Origin: Tetrapyrgos nigripes
Taxonomy: Eukaryota; Basidiomycota; Agaricomycetes; Agaricales; Campanellaceae
DNA length: 64,000 bases
Assembly (NCBI GenBank): GCA_013368315.1
Contig: JAACJM010000173.1
Span: forward strand, 109,303-173,302
Reading direction: 5' to 3'
Part shown: positions 22,645 through 32,660 of the stretch, piece after piece
How the letters are laid out: each line of letters opens with the position of its first letter
Position numbering within the stretch: the stretch's first letter is position 1
Position numbers and translations under genes: made by a program
The notes under the pieces: generated by a model
What the model saw: the letters and a program-made list of their open reading frames with translations, nothing else
The model's database searches: none
Told to the model about the DNA's origin: nothing

Positions 22645-25600
22645 ATCACTCCTCTGCTACGTCGTCAGTAGGAGTTGAACAGTACACTGGACAATTAAAG
22701 AACAATCGATATAGCGTGTTATACCCCTCTAGTGAGCGAATCTTTCCTTTAGAGCTAAGAATGTCGGCAATCACTCGTAACCGGCAGATACCATCAATCA
22801 CACTCAAAACTGAATTAATTGGCAAGGTTACTGGCAGAAAAATCGACGCAAACGCCCTAATAGACAGTGGTGCAGAAGGCATAATCATCAATAGCCGGTT
22901 CACACAAGAAAATCAACTCACCCTTCTTCCTATCAAAAACCCGTTCCCAGTACAAAACGTTGACGGCTCTGAAAACACTATGGGATGGGTATGAGAATAT
23001 ACCATCCAGAATCTCTGTATCTATTCCCAAGACAACAGAGCGTATCACAAGGAAAAGGCCAAATTCTATGTAACAGACATCGGGGATCACGATATAATCC
23101 TCGGTACCGACTGGTTGGAAGAACATAACCCAAAAATAGATTGGTCAGTCTCGCGAATAGGCATGATCAGATGCCCGGAAACGTGTATCATAGTGAATCC
23201 CCCCATTCTCCATTTGAAAACTAAAACGAAACCTTCGAAATCTGCAGTCGCTGACCCAAGGACCCACCATAAAGATTACCAAGTCAGATGGTTGGAACCA
23301 ATTGGACAATTCAAACCAGTCGCCCAATCAAAAATTGCAGGGCAACGCTGTCAGATTCCTATTCGATCCTTCCATCAAAGTTCGGAAGTTACAGCGATCT
23401 TCACTGAAGACAGTTATGGGAGAGATACGATCCCAGAACAATGGGAACAAGACGTAATGGAGGAACTGTTGGGGAACGAGGAAAGAGTAACGATGCTGAA
23501 CAGGGAAACACCAGAGACACTAAACTTGAACATCTGTGCAGGATTCACAAAGGCACAAGAACTTGCAGAGGCAGCCCAGAATGTCCAAACCAATATACCT
23601 CTTAAAGATAAGATTCCTTCGCAATATCATCAATTCTTACCTCAGAACAACTACCGAGACGTGGCAAATGGGATCATGCCATCGAACTAAAACCGGACTT
23701 TGAACCGCGTCTCTGCAAAACGTATCCTTTATCCCCAAATGAACAAAAGGAACTTGATGAGTTCATCAAAGAGAACTTAGAGAAGGGATACATAAGGCTG
23801 TCAAAATCTCCTATTGCAAGTCCTTTCTTCTTTGTAAAAAAGAAAGACGGAAAACTATGACCAGTACAGGACTATCGCGCCTTAAACAGAGGGACTGTCA
23901 AAAACGAATACCCCCTACCGCTCATATCGGAACTCGTAGACAAACTAAAGGGGGCACGGATATTCTCCAAAATCGACCTCAGATGGGGATATAACAACAT
24001 ACACATAAAGGAAGGAGATGAATGGAAAGCGGCGTTTAAGACTAACCGCGGTCTTTTCGAACCAATGGTGATGTTCTTCGGTCTTATGAATTCTCCAGCT
24101 ACATTCCAAGCGATGATGAACACTCTATTCAAGGACCTGATCGACTCCAGAAAAGTCGTGATTTATATGGACGACATTCTAATATTCATGGAATCACTAG
24201 AAGAACATTGATACATGGTAAAACAAGTACTTGCACGACTTCAGGATAACAATCTGTACGCTAAACCGGAAAAGTGCACTTTCGAAACCAATTCGGTGGA
24301 GTTCCTTGGCCTTATCGTTTCACACAATACGCTAGCGATGGACCCAGTCAAGGTCAAAGGTGTGACCAAATGGCCAATCCCACGCAACGTCAAAGACATA
24401 CAATCATTCCTTGGCTTCGGAAACTTCTACCGTCATTTCATACATGATTTTTCAAAAATCGCACGACCACTGTTCAATCTCACGAAGAAGGATCACCCAT
24501 GGAAGTGATCCGATGAAGCCGAAAAGGCCTTTCAGACGCTCAAAGATATGTTCAAGTCTTCTCCGGTCCTCCTCATGCCCGATCATTCTAAACCGTACCG
24601 AGTAGAAGTTGATGCATCAGATTACGCTACAGGAGGTATCTTGCAACAACAAGGGCCAGACAATAAATGGCATCCCATAGCCTATTTATCAAAAGCTTTG
24701 TCCGAGATTGAGCAGAACTACGACATTCACAATAAAGAACTGTTAGCGATCATACACGGACTGGAAGCCTGGCGACACTACCTGGAAGGCGGACCACATA
24801 CCATTGAAATCTTGACCGATCACGACAACCTCAGATACTTTACTACTGCTCAGAAACTTAGCTGGCGACAAGCAAGGATGGCCTTGTTTTTGACCAGATT
24901 TGATTTCACACTCACTCACAAACCCAGAAACCTTAATCGAAGTGATCCACTCTCTCGAAGATCAGACCATAAAGAGGGGATCAAGAACGACAACAAAGAT
25001 AGAGTCTTGCTTGACCCCAAGTTCTTCAGGATTCGAGCAACGAGACCAGGAACAGTAACTGCAATCGGAGATACAGAGTTGAAAAGGCGGATCAAGGAGT
25101 GCCCAAAGAGGGATGCCGAAGTTGTAAGTGCATTACAAACCATCTTTAACAACGGACCGCGCGCGTTGGCAAAGAACCTACAGGAATGGAATTACAAAGA
25201 TGGAATCATCCTGTTCTGAGGGAAAATCTACGTCCCAAACGACCAGCAACTCAGACAAGACATTGTCAAAATGCATCACGACAGCCTTACTGCAGGACAT
25301 CCAGGACGATTCAAGATGTATGAACTCATCAGCAGAGAATTCTGGTGGCCTGGTATGTCAGTATTCGTTCGTAACTACGTTGAAGGATGCGCTACTTGTC
25401 AACTAACCAAGGCAAATAATCACCTGGCGCATGTACCTCTGATCCCGAATGAGATACTGGAACGACCCTTCAGAACGATTACAACTGACTTCATCACAGA
25501 TCTGCCAGAATGTGATGGCTTTAACGCAATTCACATCACAGTAGATCGTTCAACAAAAACAGTCATCATCTCCCCATGCAGAAAAGATATCGACAGGGAC

Positions 25601-26727
25601 GGGACAATCGACTTACTATTCAATAACACTTGGCGATGTTATGGCTTATGGGACAAAATGGTATCTGACCAAGGACCTCAGTTCGCAAGCCAAGTAATGA
25701 AAGGAATATACGCTAAACTGGGTATCACCTTGGCACTCAGTACAGCTTATCACCCACAAACAGATGGCGAGACAGAAAGATTCAATCAAGAACTCGAACA
25801 ATACCTTCGGACCTTCTGTAACTACCGCCAAGACAACTGGGTTAGATACCTACCTTACGCCGAGTTCTGTCACAATACGCGAACCCATTCAGCAACTGGA
25901 AAGTCACCCTTCGAACTACTCCACGGTTATCTCCCCCGACTCTTCCCCATGTGCCAAAAGTCGAAGAACGCCTTCAGAACTTGGACATGCTCCGAGAAGA
26001 ACTAAAAGCAAGTCTGTTGACAGCAGCGGAGATGATGAAGGAACAGAACAAGGACTATATGAACAAGGGGAAGAAATTTAAGGTTGGAGACAAGGTGTTA
26101 CTAGATGGGAAAAATCTGAAGACAACAAGGCCAAAAGCTAAGTTGGCGAATCGTCGTCACGGTCCATTCAAAATCACTGACGTTATTGGTGGAGTTAACT
26201 ACCAACTCAAATTACCGAACAACTGGCGAATTCATCCAGTTTTCCACGCTTCACTTCTATCACCATACAAAGAAACCGAAGCTCATGGAATAAACTACCT
26301 GGGGGAACCAGCTGAATTACTCTCTGAAGATAGCGAATATGACGTAGAGGCAATTTTGGATTCAAAACCAACAAGGAACCGTCAGGGAGTATAATACCTT
26401 GTCAAATGGCTGGACTACGCTGACTCAGAGAATTCATGGGAACCGGCATCAGGATTGACGAAGCTAAAAGATATGATCGAAACCTTCCACCAACAACATC
26501 CAAATGCCTATAGACCAACGAACCTGATACGACTGGGAACAACAGTACGCTCATTGGGAGTCACTATCGGAGACATATGGCGGAGCACTCGTGTGCTTCA
26601 AGCAAAAGCACAACTCAACGAAGGGACAGTGACACGAGTCGCTAGTGTTCTATGTCCACCTTCCCACTCCACCAGCCAACTAAACTGGGGATTCCGTCAT
26701 CATTCATTCATCGCATTTCCCCATTAA
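22638..26727 (+). pseudogene. Element C Pol: protease, RT, RNase H, integrase, chromodomain
   Basis: The protease has ALIDSGAEGIIINSRF (near 22853). RT has [42 protein letters not shown] and the catalytic YMDDIL (near 24166). RNase H has VDASDYATGGILQQQ (near 24610). Integrase has its His/Cys head (HHDSLTAGH ... CATC), then TTDFITDLPE, VSDQGPQF and the Glu in HPQTDGETERFNQELE, so its DDE triad is present. A chromodomain (YLVKWLDYADSENSWEP) follows a TAA at 26392. Lesions: TGA at 22992, 23858, 24209, 24506 and 25217; frameshifts near 23650 and 25940. The chromodomain suggests targeting to methylated-histone chromatin. Confidence 0.92.
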
Positions 26728-26827
26728 ACACCATTCCCCTTAACAACACTAACAGACTGGACAGCGTCTACTGTCAAACTCGTCTCCAGACGGCGAACTG
26801 TTCGTTCGCCTGACACGTACAAGCAAG

Positions 26828-26836
26828 TATAAAAGG
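26828..26836 (+). promoter_or_regulatory. TATA-like box upstream of the third ORF of element C
   Basis: TATAAAAGG lies 83 bp before the ATG at 26919. Just upstream is a perfect 7-bp hairpin GGCGAAC/GTTCGCC (26792-26798 with 26804-26810). Together they suggest a separate transcript for the downstream ORF. Confidence 0.5.
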
Positions 26837-26918
26837 TACCTCCCTAAAGTGAAGAACGACAGAACAAAAGTCCACTAATACCAGTCAAACAACAGTCACT
26901 CATACTCCCACTACCTAA

Positions 26919-27395
26919 ATGTCAACCACTTCCTCTACCGTCTCCACCGCCGCACGCCCAACTAATGGAGGACGCTGCGCATACAGACGACGCTCAGGAC
27001 ATCAATGTCGACTCTCGAAACAACACCAAGGACCTCACAACAGATGTAGATGGTGCACATGGGGAGGAGAGGATGGACCAGGGTGATGTATATTGGGAAG
27101 AGGACACAGGGCTACGTGTGTAGTTCATCAAACATCCCTATGAGCAGAGCATAGAGGAAACCTTGGATGGGGAGACGGCAGTGTATGGGGTGCACACATC
27201 ACCCTACAAAACGACGACAACGACAGATGGGGTGCACCAGGCTGGGGTTCTGAAACCAATGTCACGTGATGGGGCGAACCCGGCGACTTCGCCGACTATT
27301 GGCCAGAACAGCGGGAGCTGGACAAGCGACTACGTGAACAATGGGCGAAACACTGGACGAACTGGCTCACGAGCTCCGGTGAAAGCTCATCTTAA
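26919..27395 (+). pseudogene. Third ORF of element C in the envelope position, Cys/His motif, three TGA stops
   Basis: 158 codons from ATG 26919 to TAA 27393-27395 in one frame, interrupted only by TGA at 27084, 27141 and 27267. The N-terminal part has a motif spaced C-x9-C-x5-H-x3-H (RCAYRRRSGHQCRLSKQHQG, followed by PH) and further Cys (CRWC; CILGRGHRATC). The rest is Trp/Gly/Asp-rich (RWGAPGWGS, DFADYWPEQRELDKRL, HWTNWLTSS). No signal peptide or membrane segment, so it is not a classical envelope. It lies 191 bp after Pol, has its own TATA-like box, and its stop overlaps the polypurine tract. The function is unknown; nucleic-acid binding is a guess from the Cys/His motif. Confidence 0.65.
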
Positions 27396-27406
27396 AGAGG
27401 GGGTAA
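27394..27406 (+). promoter_or_regulatory. Polypurine tract of element C
   Basis: AAAGAGGGGGTAA sits immediately before the TG start of the 3' LTR, the standard position for priming plus-strand DNA synthesis. The stop codon of the third ORF (TAA, 27393-27395) overlaps its start. Confidence 0.85.
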
Positions 27407-27919
27407 TGTCATGAATCGCTCCCCGCCTATTCATTTCCTTTCTATTCTTTTCCCTTTACTACCTATTTCCCACTCTATTTACTTTTAACTCCATAAACAC
27501 CAATCATTTCCCATCATCGTCTATAGTTACCATTTCTACAGATCTATGACTCACACCCTTATCTCCTCCGCTTTCTATCTCCACGGACATTCCCACTGTC
27601 AATCATTCTTTATGATCCAGTACCTTCATCTATCCATATTTAACTTATCGTTCTCTCGCCTTTGACATCTCCACACGATACCGTCTATTATTACCTACTT
27701 CTTCCCATCTGTTCTCATATCACTTATATACCTACTATCCTTGTAACCTATTCCTTAGTTCGTTCGCTTCGTCTCCACTCCGTACTATTACTACGCAGTG
27801 TAGAGCCTAGTCAGCTTACCACCATATCTCTCTCTCTCTCTCTCAATCTATTCTTTGTAACTGGCTTTCTCGTATTGTGTGACTTGGGTGGTTAATTGAG
27901 TGTATCGACAACCTTGACA
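27407..27919 (+). repeat. 3' LTR of element C (513 bp)
   Basis: Direct repeat of the 5' LTR. It directly follows a polypurine tract and is followed by the 3' copy of the GTGAT target duplication. It retains CpG sites that have been lost in the 5' LTR. Confidence 0.97.
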
Positions 27920-27924
27920 GTGAT

Positions 27925-28190
27925 AGAGAGGCTGAAAAGTAGAGAAATTGCTAGTATAATGGCTACTGTGTCATCAATTCTTGAGCTAATCGCACCAAAC
28001 TTGGTAGAACAAAATTTATTGTATATACGGACATTCTCATGGCGGCGATAGTGTATCATCAACCTGGAAGACTTTTTAACGAATTTCGAAAGTATGAACC
28101 ACCTAAAATGGAAGTGTGACAGGTGTGTGACAGGGGTCCACTGAACAACAATGACTTCTACCTTATAAAGGTGCTGATCAGTCATACTCA
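27925..28190 (+). mobile_element. Right part of the older insertion in the SDR pseudogene
   Basis: Continues the insertion interrupted by element C, from the GTGAT duplication to the point where SDR intron/exon homology resumes (AAAACGACGCAG before exon 3 at 28202). No recognisable coding sequence or terminal repeat. Confidence 0.45.
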
Positions 28191-28321
28191 AAACGACGCA
28201 GGGGTGTGATGGGCCCGAATTTTGAGGATCTGACTGCACAAGGGTGCGACCTTCAGTGGGGGATGAATGTCTTAGGTCCGTCATACTTCGCCTCTTGATC
28301 TATCAATGCCATTTCTTACAG

Positions 28322-28395
28322 AGTATTAGAGAGTTTGTGCACGTGCCACCAGATGCCGTACACGGCTAATTTGGCGTGTGCATGTGGTGGCAGCC
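28322..28395 (+). repeat. Left terminal inverted repeat
   Basis: Matches the reverse complement of 32586-32660 with few differences, including C/T changes at CpG sites (GGCTAATTTGG against GGCTAATCTGG; TGCATGTGG against TGCACGTGG). It contains the near-palindrome GTGCACGTGCC. Confidence 0.9.
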
Positions 28396-28459
28396 ATACG
28401 CTGCATGTTTCCCTGCTGCTCCTCTCCTTTTGTCCTCTGGTCAATCTTGACTTACTGGC

Positions 28460-29017
28460 ATGGAGCGGAGAGCTCTTATTGAGTCCATCGCATATCAAGA
28501 ACTCATTCAGAAACTTTTAGACGCTGTTGACGAAGAGGTAGAGGCAGATAAAGCGGGTAAAATTCGTGAGGGTGGTCCAGCAAACATTTTTGAATGGGGG
28601 GATGAGGCTTGGCTGGCCCAGTTCCGGTACGTGGCCAATAACTGTGCTATTTGCATTTGCACTTACGTCGTCCCAAGTTTTCGACAGGCTGAAGTACGAG
28701 AAATGGTACAAGCGATGCAAATGCCAGAGTATATACGCTGCCCACAGACCCGTATCAAACAGGATTCATTCACCGCTCTTTGCATGCTTTTACGACGCCT
28801 CACCTATCCTAATCGGCTTGTAGATATGGAGCAGCAGTTTGGATGGGAATTCTCCCGTGTATCTCGTATTACTCGACTCACTGCGCAATGGTTACGAGGC
28901 CGAAATGAAATGAAGGACGAGTTCATTACACTCCATTTCCGCGTGTGGCTATGTCTATTCGGTGTATTTACCGTCTTCCGCGGAAAGATTGCCGTTACCG
29001 TACATTACGTCACCTAA
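28460..29017 (+). pseudogene. HARBI1/PIF-Harbinger-like transposase, N-terminal part only
   Basis: A 185-codon frame starts MERRALIESIA about 65 bp inside the left TIR. The segment with SFTALCMLLRRLTYPNRLVDMEQQFGWEFSRVSRITRLTAQWL matches the helix-turn-helix region that precedes the DDE domain in HARBI1-type nucleases, where a LLRRLAYP(N/C)RL(V/C)D motif is conserved. A probable intron (GT at about 28628 to AG at about 28688) interrupts it. The DDE catalytic domain of about 200 residues is missing; downstream the frame loses similarity. The element could therefore not mobilise itself. Family assignment is from memory of the motif, not a search. Confidence 0.65.
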
Positions 29018-30960
29018 TTTTGTCATCTTCCGGAGACGTTAAGGGTGAGTATCATTGTCAGTAATGGTGGTGTTTTATTTTCGGAAGAGGTAATAAGTGA
29101 AAAGGGCATATAATCTATTTTAAATCCAGAAAAACAGAAACTGGAAGACAGCGTTAGCACTAAAGCTAAAGACATGCACCCGACTGCCTACGAAAACTCC
29201 AACAGATTCTATTTTGCACTAATTGGCCATGGAACGCCAAGCTAAAACCATATGTCTTGCCGTTACGTTCCTATGCACTGGAGGAAATATTGAAGGGAGA
29301 AAGGCAAAATAAATAAATCAAAAAAAAAACACGAAATACTCACTGATCCTTGTTTGTACTGCCCGACAATACTGCTGCCACTAAAGTCAATACAGTCTGT
29401 CCCTTTCTTTCTTGATCTTCAAACTTTGTGACTTCCAAATCATACTTAGTCTGGCCCCATAGGCTCTGGAGCCAATAAACCAATAGCAGCAGTGGCGAAT
29501 GCAAGAGGAAGAGTGATACTAGAGTTTCGGCATATAACATTGATTGGGGAATCTAGAAACGAGCGAGAACGTTGAAGTAAATTGATATAATAACGACAAA
29601 TCTGAACGAACACTTACTCTTTTTTTCTTTCTTTCTTTCTTTTTCTTTCTTCCTTTCTTCCTTTCTTTTTCTGAAACAGTACCTTCACTGTCTGCGTTCC
29701 GAGATTCTCTCTTATTGGTAACATCATTAAACCTTGTAAACGTACCAGTAAACACGGGGAGCGTCGGAGCAATTGTCAGGTCGATGAGGAATATTAGGAT
29801 GACATCCATAGTGGTGTATTAGGGAATATTTGCATTGTGAGTCTTTTTTTCTGTCTTGGGCCTGGATCGTGATTTCTGATATAACAATTCTGAGATGCCC
29901 TTTCTTCCCGGCATAACCAATGAACGGATATGTTGAACCATTGTTTGGATGTGGAAAAAGCGTCTCAGTCACTCACGAAAGGTAAACATGTGTTGGTATG
30001 GTTCTATGTTATCCTTCCCGTATATTAACCTGTAGATCAATCCAAAATCTCATGATCACTGGCAGGAGAGCTCAAGCACGAGTTGATCAAAGATCAGTGA
30101 TTGACGCTGGTATCAGCAGTGGTGTATACCCAGCTGCGTAGATAAAGGTAATTGGCCCTTGTGGAAATTGCATCGAATCCGCCTAGGTCATTGAATTATT
30201 TATATTTATTGAGACAGAATGGTCTGCACCCCACAATGAAGATACACATTTGACGCGTGTTTGCCATGCTCATGGTGGACCTTGTGGCTGTGGCCACTTG
30301 TCAGACACCACGCAAACAGTGTATTCTCCTGAACCTATACTATCTGGCCATGGGTGTCAAAACACTTGTAATACTTTCGGTTATCCATGCATCATATCTC
30401 TCTCAGCAAAAAGTCAACACTGAACACTCTGCAATCGATGACTCTGTATGTCCTATAGCAAGGGTATCTAACATGAGGATCGGTCACTACAAATACCCAC
30501 GTCCTCATAATCTGAACACTCTTCAATTGACGGGTCTAGGGTACTGTAGCAACAATCAGTAAGGTAATAGATGCAGACAAGTTGGAAAGCCAGTCTTACA
30601 CATACGCCAGACGTCTAATATCGCGGAGATCCCTTGAAGAACAGTCAATGACATTGCCATCAATGACTTTGAGTGCCAACACTGCTGAGGCCAAAGACCA
30701 TATGTGACGATTGAAATCCGTTTTCGTTGTGGATGTTGCGACAAACAGAAAGCCGTTAGAAATACCCCAGTTAACAATGTTGGCCAACGGGTCCCAAACC
30801 ACCCAGGAAGAAGGCAACACCAAATCTTCAATCGACCAACGAACCAACGAACATGGATGATCCAAAGAACAATGTCGGGAATCTGCAACCTGCAACTGTG
30901 TGCCGATAGGAACAATAACCGGTTCCCCACACATTGGAATCAAAATACCCTTCAAGCAAT
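29018..30960 (-). other. Interior of the TIR element: possible captured host gene pieces
   Basis: On the minus strand several exon-like segments occur. 29351-29515 encodes a hydrophobic helix then a charged tail (VTKFEDQERKGQTVL), ending at a GTGAGT donor. Near 29737-29809 there is a membrane-like start (MDVILIFLIDLTIAP). 30556-30964 holds a 122-codon frame (GILIPMCGEPVIVPIGTQLQ). A pyrimidine microsatellite (CTTT)n lies at 29612-29672. None is recognised. Pieces with splice signals inside a transposon suggest gene capture, but this is inference. Confidence 0.35.
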
Positions 30961-31263
30961 CCATTTTGATCCATTTAAATGTTCAGATGACCATATAGGT
31001 GTACGTGAACAGCGCAGGCAATTAGACATGCAAGAGATGACAGATTTACTGGTCAATATGGGATGGACAAATGCAAAATGTGACTTGAAAAGCCGTATAC
31101 CAGCCTCTTTTGACTATCCCTTCAAAAGTTCAAATGCATGGAGATTGGAAATTGCAAAAATGAAAGGAAATGTGATAACAGATAGATTAAAACAGAACAA
31201 AAACAAGCCAAATACCTTTCCTAATAAATTTCCTGATCAAGTAGAAATCCTCAAGATCATAAA

Positions 31264-32365
31264 TTGCCTCATTCAATTATTGGGGACTTGAGGGGATCAC
31301 TCATACAACAATATATATCACATTTTGGAAATAGACATACACCTGAAGAGCTTCATGACAGTTTAGTATGGGATGCAGATGAGAAATTTGAGTCTACATT
31401 GGACAAAGAGATTTCTTGGAAAATTCTAGCAGAAAAAGAAAAAACAAAACCTCCAGCAAAAAAAAAAGCAATCAGGTAATTTTATGCCTATTCAGATAAT
31501 CAATCAAGATTACAATGAAATGAAGGGTGACTCAACTTCTAGTATTCAAGATGTGACACATAACTCTAGTTACCCCACACTTAAGTGGTCTGCAAATAGC
31601 TACGCATATGATTCTGCTATTATGCTTCTTTATCACCTGTTTCAATCTCAACATGCAGCATTTAGTGACGAAAGAATGAATTTCTCCTCTGTCTTGATGA
31701 ATGAGCTCTCAGACAGTTTTCAAGGAAATTTGACAAACTTCACTGATATCAGAGAAAAAATACATGAGCAACTGTTTAATATCGACTCTGATACGTTTCC
31801 TTACAGGGGACATGCAGATACTTCAGACGTATTGCATGAGCTATTGCATTCAGTGAACCCAACAACTAAAAGAACTGTTTTTTGTGTCAATAATCACTCC
31901 AACTTTCAAGACAGGACTCAGCATAATTTCATGCTAACTCGGACAACTGGTATGTATGAATCCACTCAGCATTGGGTGTCCCACTTTGTGGAGCCTTGGG
32001 GTGATAAATGTCACTCTTGTCATTCAGACATGTTCCGAAAATACATATTTCAAAGACTTCCCAGATTTCTATTGATGTCAATACCTTACGAAGGTAATAT
32101 GGCAATTAATAATATTATACATGTAACTCAACGACCTGAGTCTCAACAGTATCACATAAATGGTATCATTTATTTTGGAGGTAATCACTTCGTCACCAGA
32201 ATGTTTGATGGGGGACATGAAAGGTTATATGATGGGATTGGGACTGGTGTACCAACAAAATTATCACCAGAATTTCAAGCAGAAGTTACTGGGCTGGAGA
32301 GTTTCAATCATAAAAAAGCAGTGGTTGTTCTATATGTCTGTACAGAAAATGATAATACAGTGTAA
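31264..32365 (+). CDS. USP-like cysteine-peptidase-fold protein, catalytic Cys apparently Tyr
   Basis: Two adjacent frames, 31264-31479 and 31484-32365 (293 codons), AT-rich unlike their surroundings. The second has WSANSYAYDSAIMLLYHLF near its start, aligned with the NSCAYDSA-type Cys box seen in TE-associated proteins of mushrooms. A Cys/His zinc-ribbon-like pair follows (CVNNHSNF ... KCHSCHSD). A His box (GIIYFGGNHFVTRMFDGG) comes next, then LYDGIGTG. The spacing recalls the ubiquitin-specific peptidase fold (C19), with Tyr where the nucleophile Cys should be. It may be inactive. The family assignment is tentative and from recalled motif patterns only. Confidence 0.4.
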
Positions 32366-32585
32366 TGACCATCAATCAGAGGTGATGCAGACGGCCTCGT
32401 TCTCGCCACGCGTTAGCATTGGCCCACAGCCCCTTCATTTGACTGGCATTGCGGGTAGCTGTTGCCTTGGTACGAAGCCTTTGTGAAGTTCGGGTAGAGG
32501 TCTTGGTAGGACGGTTATGTTTTTTGCCCTTAGTACGAGGCATAGTAGAGGTACAACGCGAAGTCTACGCTACAGAAGATTTGCT

Positions 32586-32660
32586 GGCAGCCACCCACGT
32601 GCACACGCCAGATTAGCCGTGTACGGCATCTGGTGGCACGTGCACAAACTCTCTATTACT
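32586..32660 (-). repeat. Right terminal inverted repeat
   Basis: Reverse complement of the left repeat. It retains two CpGs lost on the left side. Confidence 0.9.

Larger units (their letters stand above)
20051..27919 (+). mobile_element. Complete Ty3/Gypsy chromovirus C with both LTRs and TSD
   Basis: A 7869-bp insertion bounded by LTRs at 20051-20561 and 27407-27919, both starting TGTCATGAATC and ending CTTGACA. A perfect 5-bp target-site duplication GTGAT lies at 20046-20050 and 27920-27924. Order: Gag, PR, RT, RNase H, integrase, chromodomain, then an extra ORF before a polypurine tract. The coding regions carry at least 13 in-frame TGA, one TAA and two frameshifts in pol (near 23650 and 25940), so the copy is dead although its LTRs differ by only about 2%. 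A host gene fragment flanks it on both sides. Confidence 0.97.
28327..32655 (+). mobile_element. 4.3-kb TIR DNA element in SDR intron 3
   Basis: Inverted repeats of about 70 bp (GAGAGTTTGTGCACGTGCCA, positions 28331-28395 and 32586-32655) are nearly identical, and a 5-bp TATTA flanks both ends. The flanks rejoin to give the SDR intron with its acceptor 17 nt beyond the right copy. It carries the N-terminal part of a HARBI1-like transposase near the left end, a peptidase-like ORF near the right end, and non-coding or captured-looking sequence between. Known PIF/Harbinger elements usually make 3-bp duplications, so the superfamily is not certain. Confidence 0.8.

Noticed and set aside
715..26400. 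Readthrough or reassigned UGA codons as an explanation for the TGA-rich frames
   Set aside because: Host genes here end at TGA or TAG (43652, 35092, 47950), TGA falls mostly where Arg is expected, and frameshifts and lost catalytic residues are also present, so decay is the simpler reading.
29612..29672. Regulatory pyrimidine tract
   Set aside because: A simple CTTT/CCTT microsatellite; nothing nearby supports a function.
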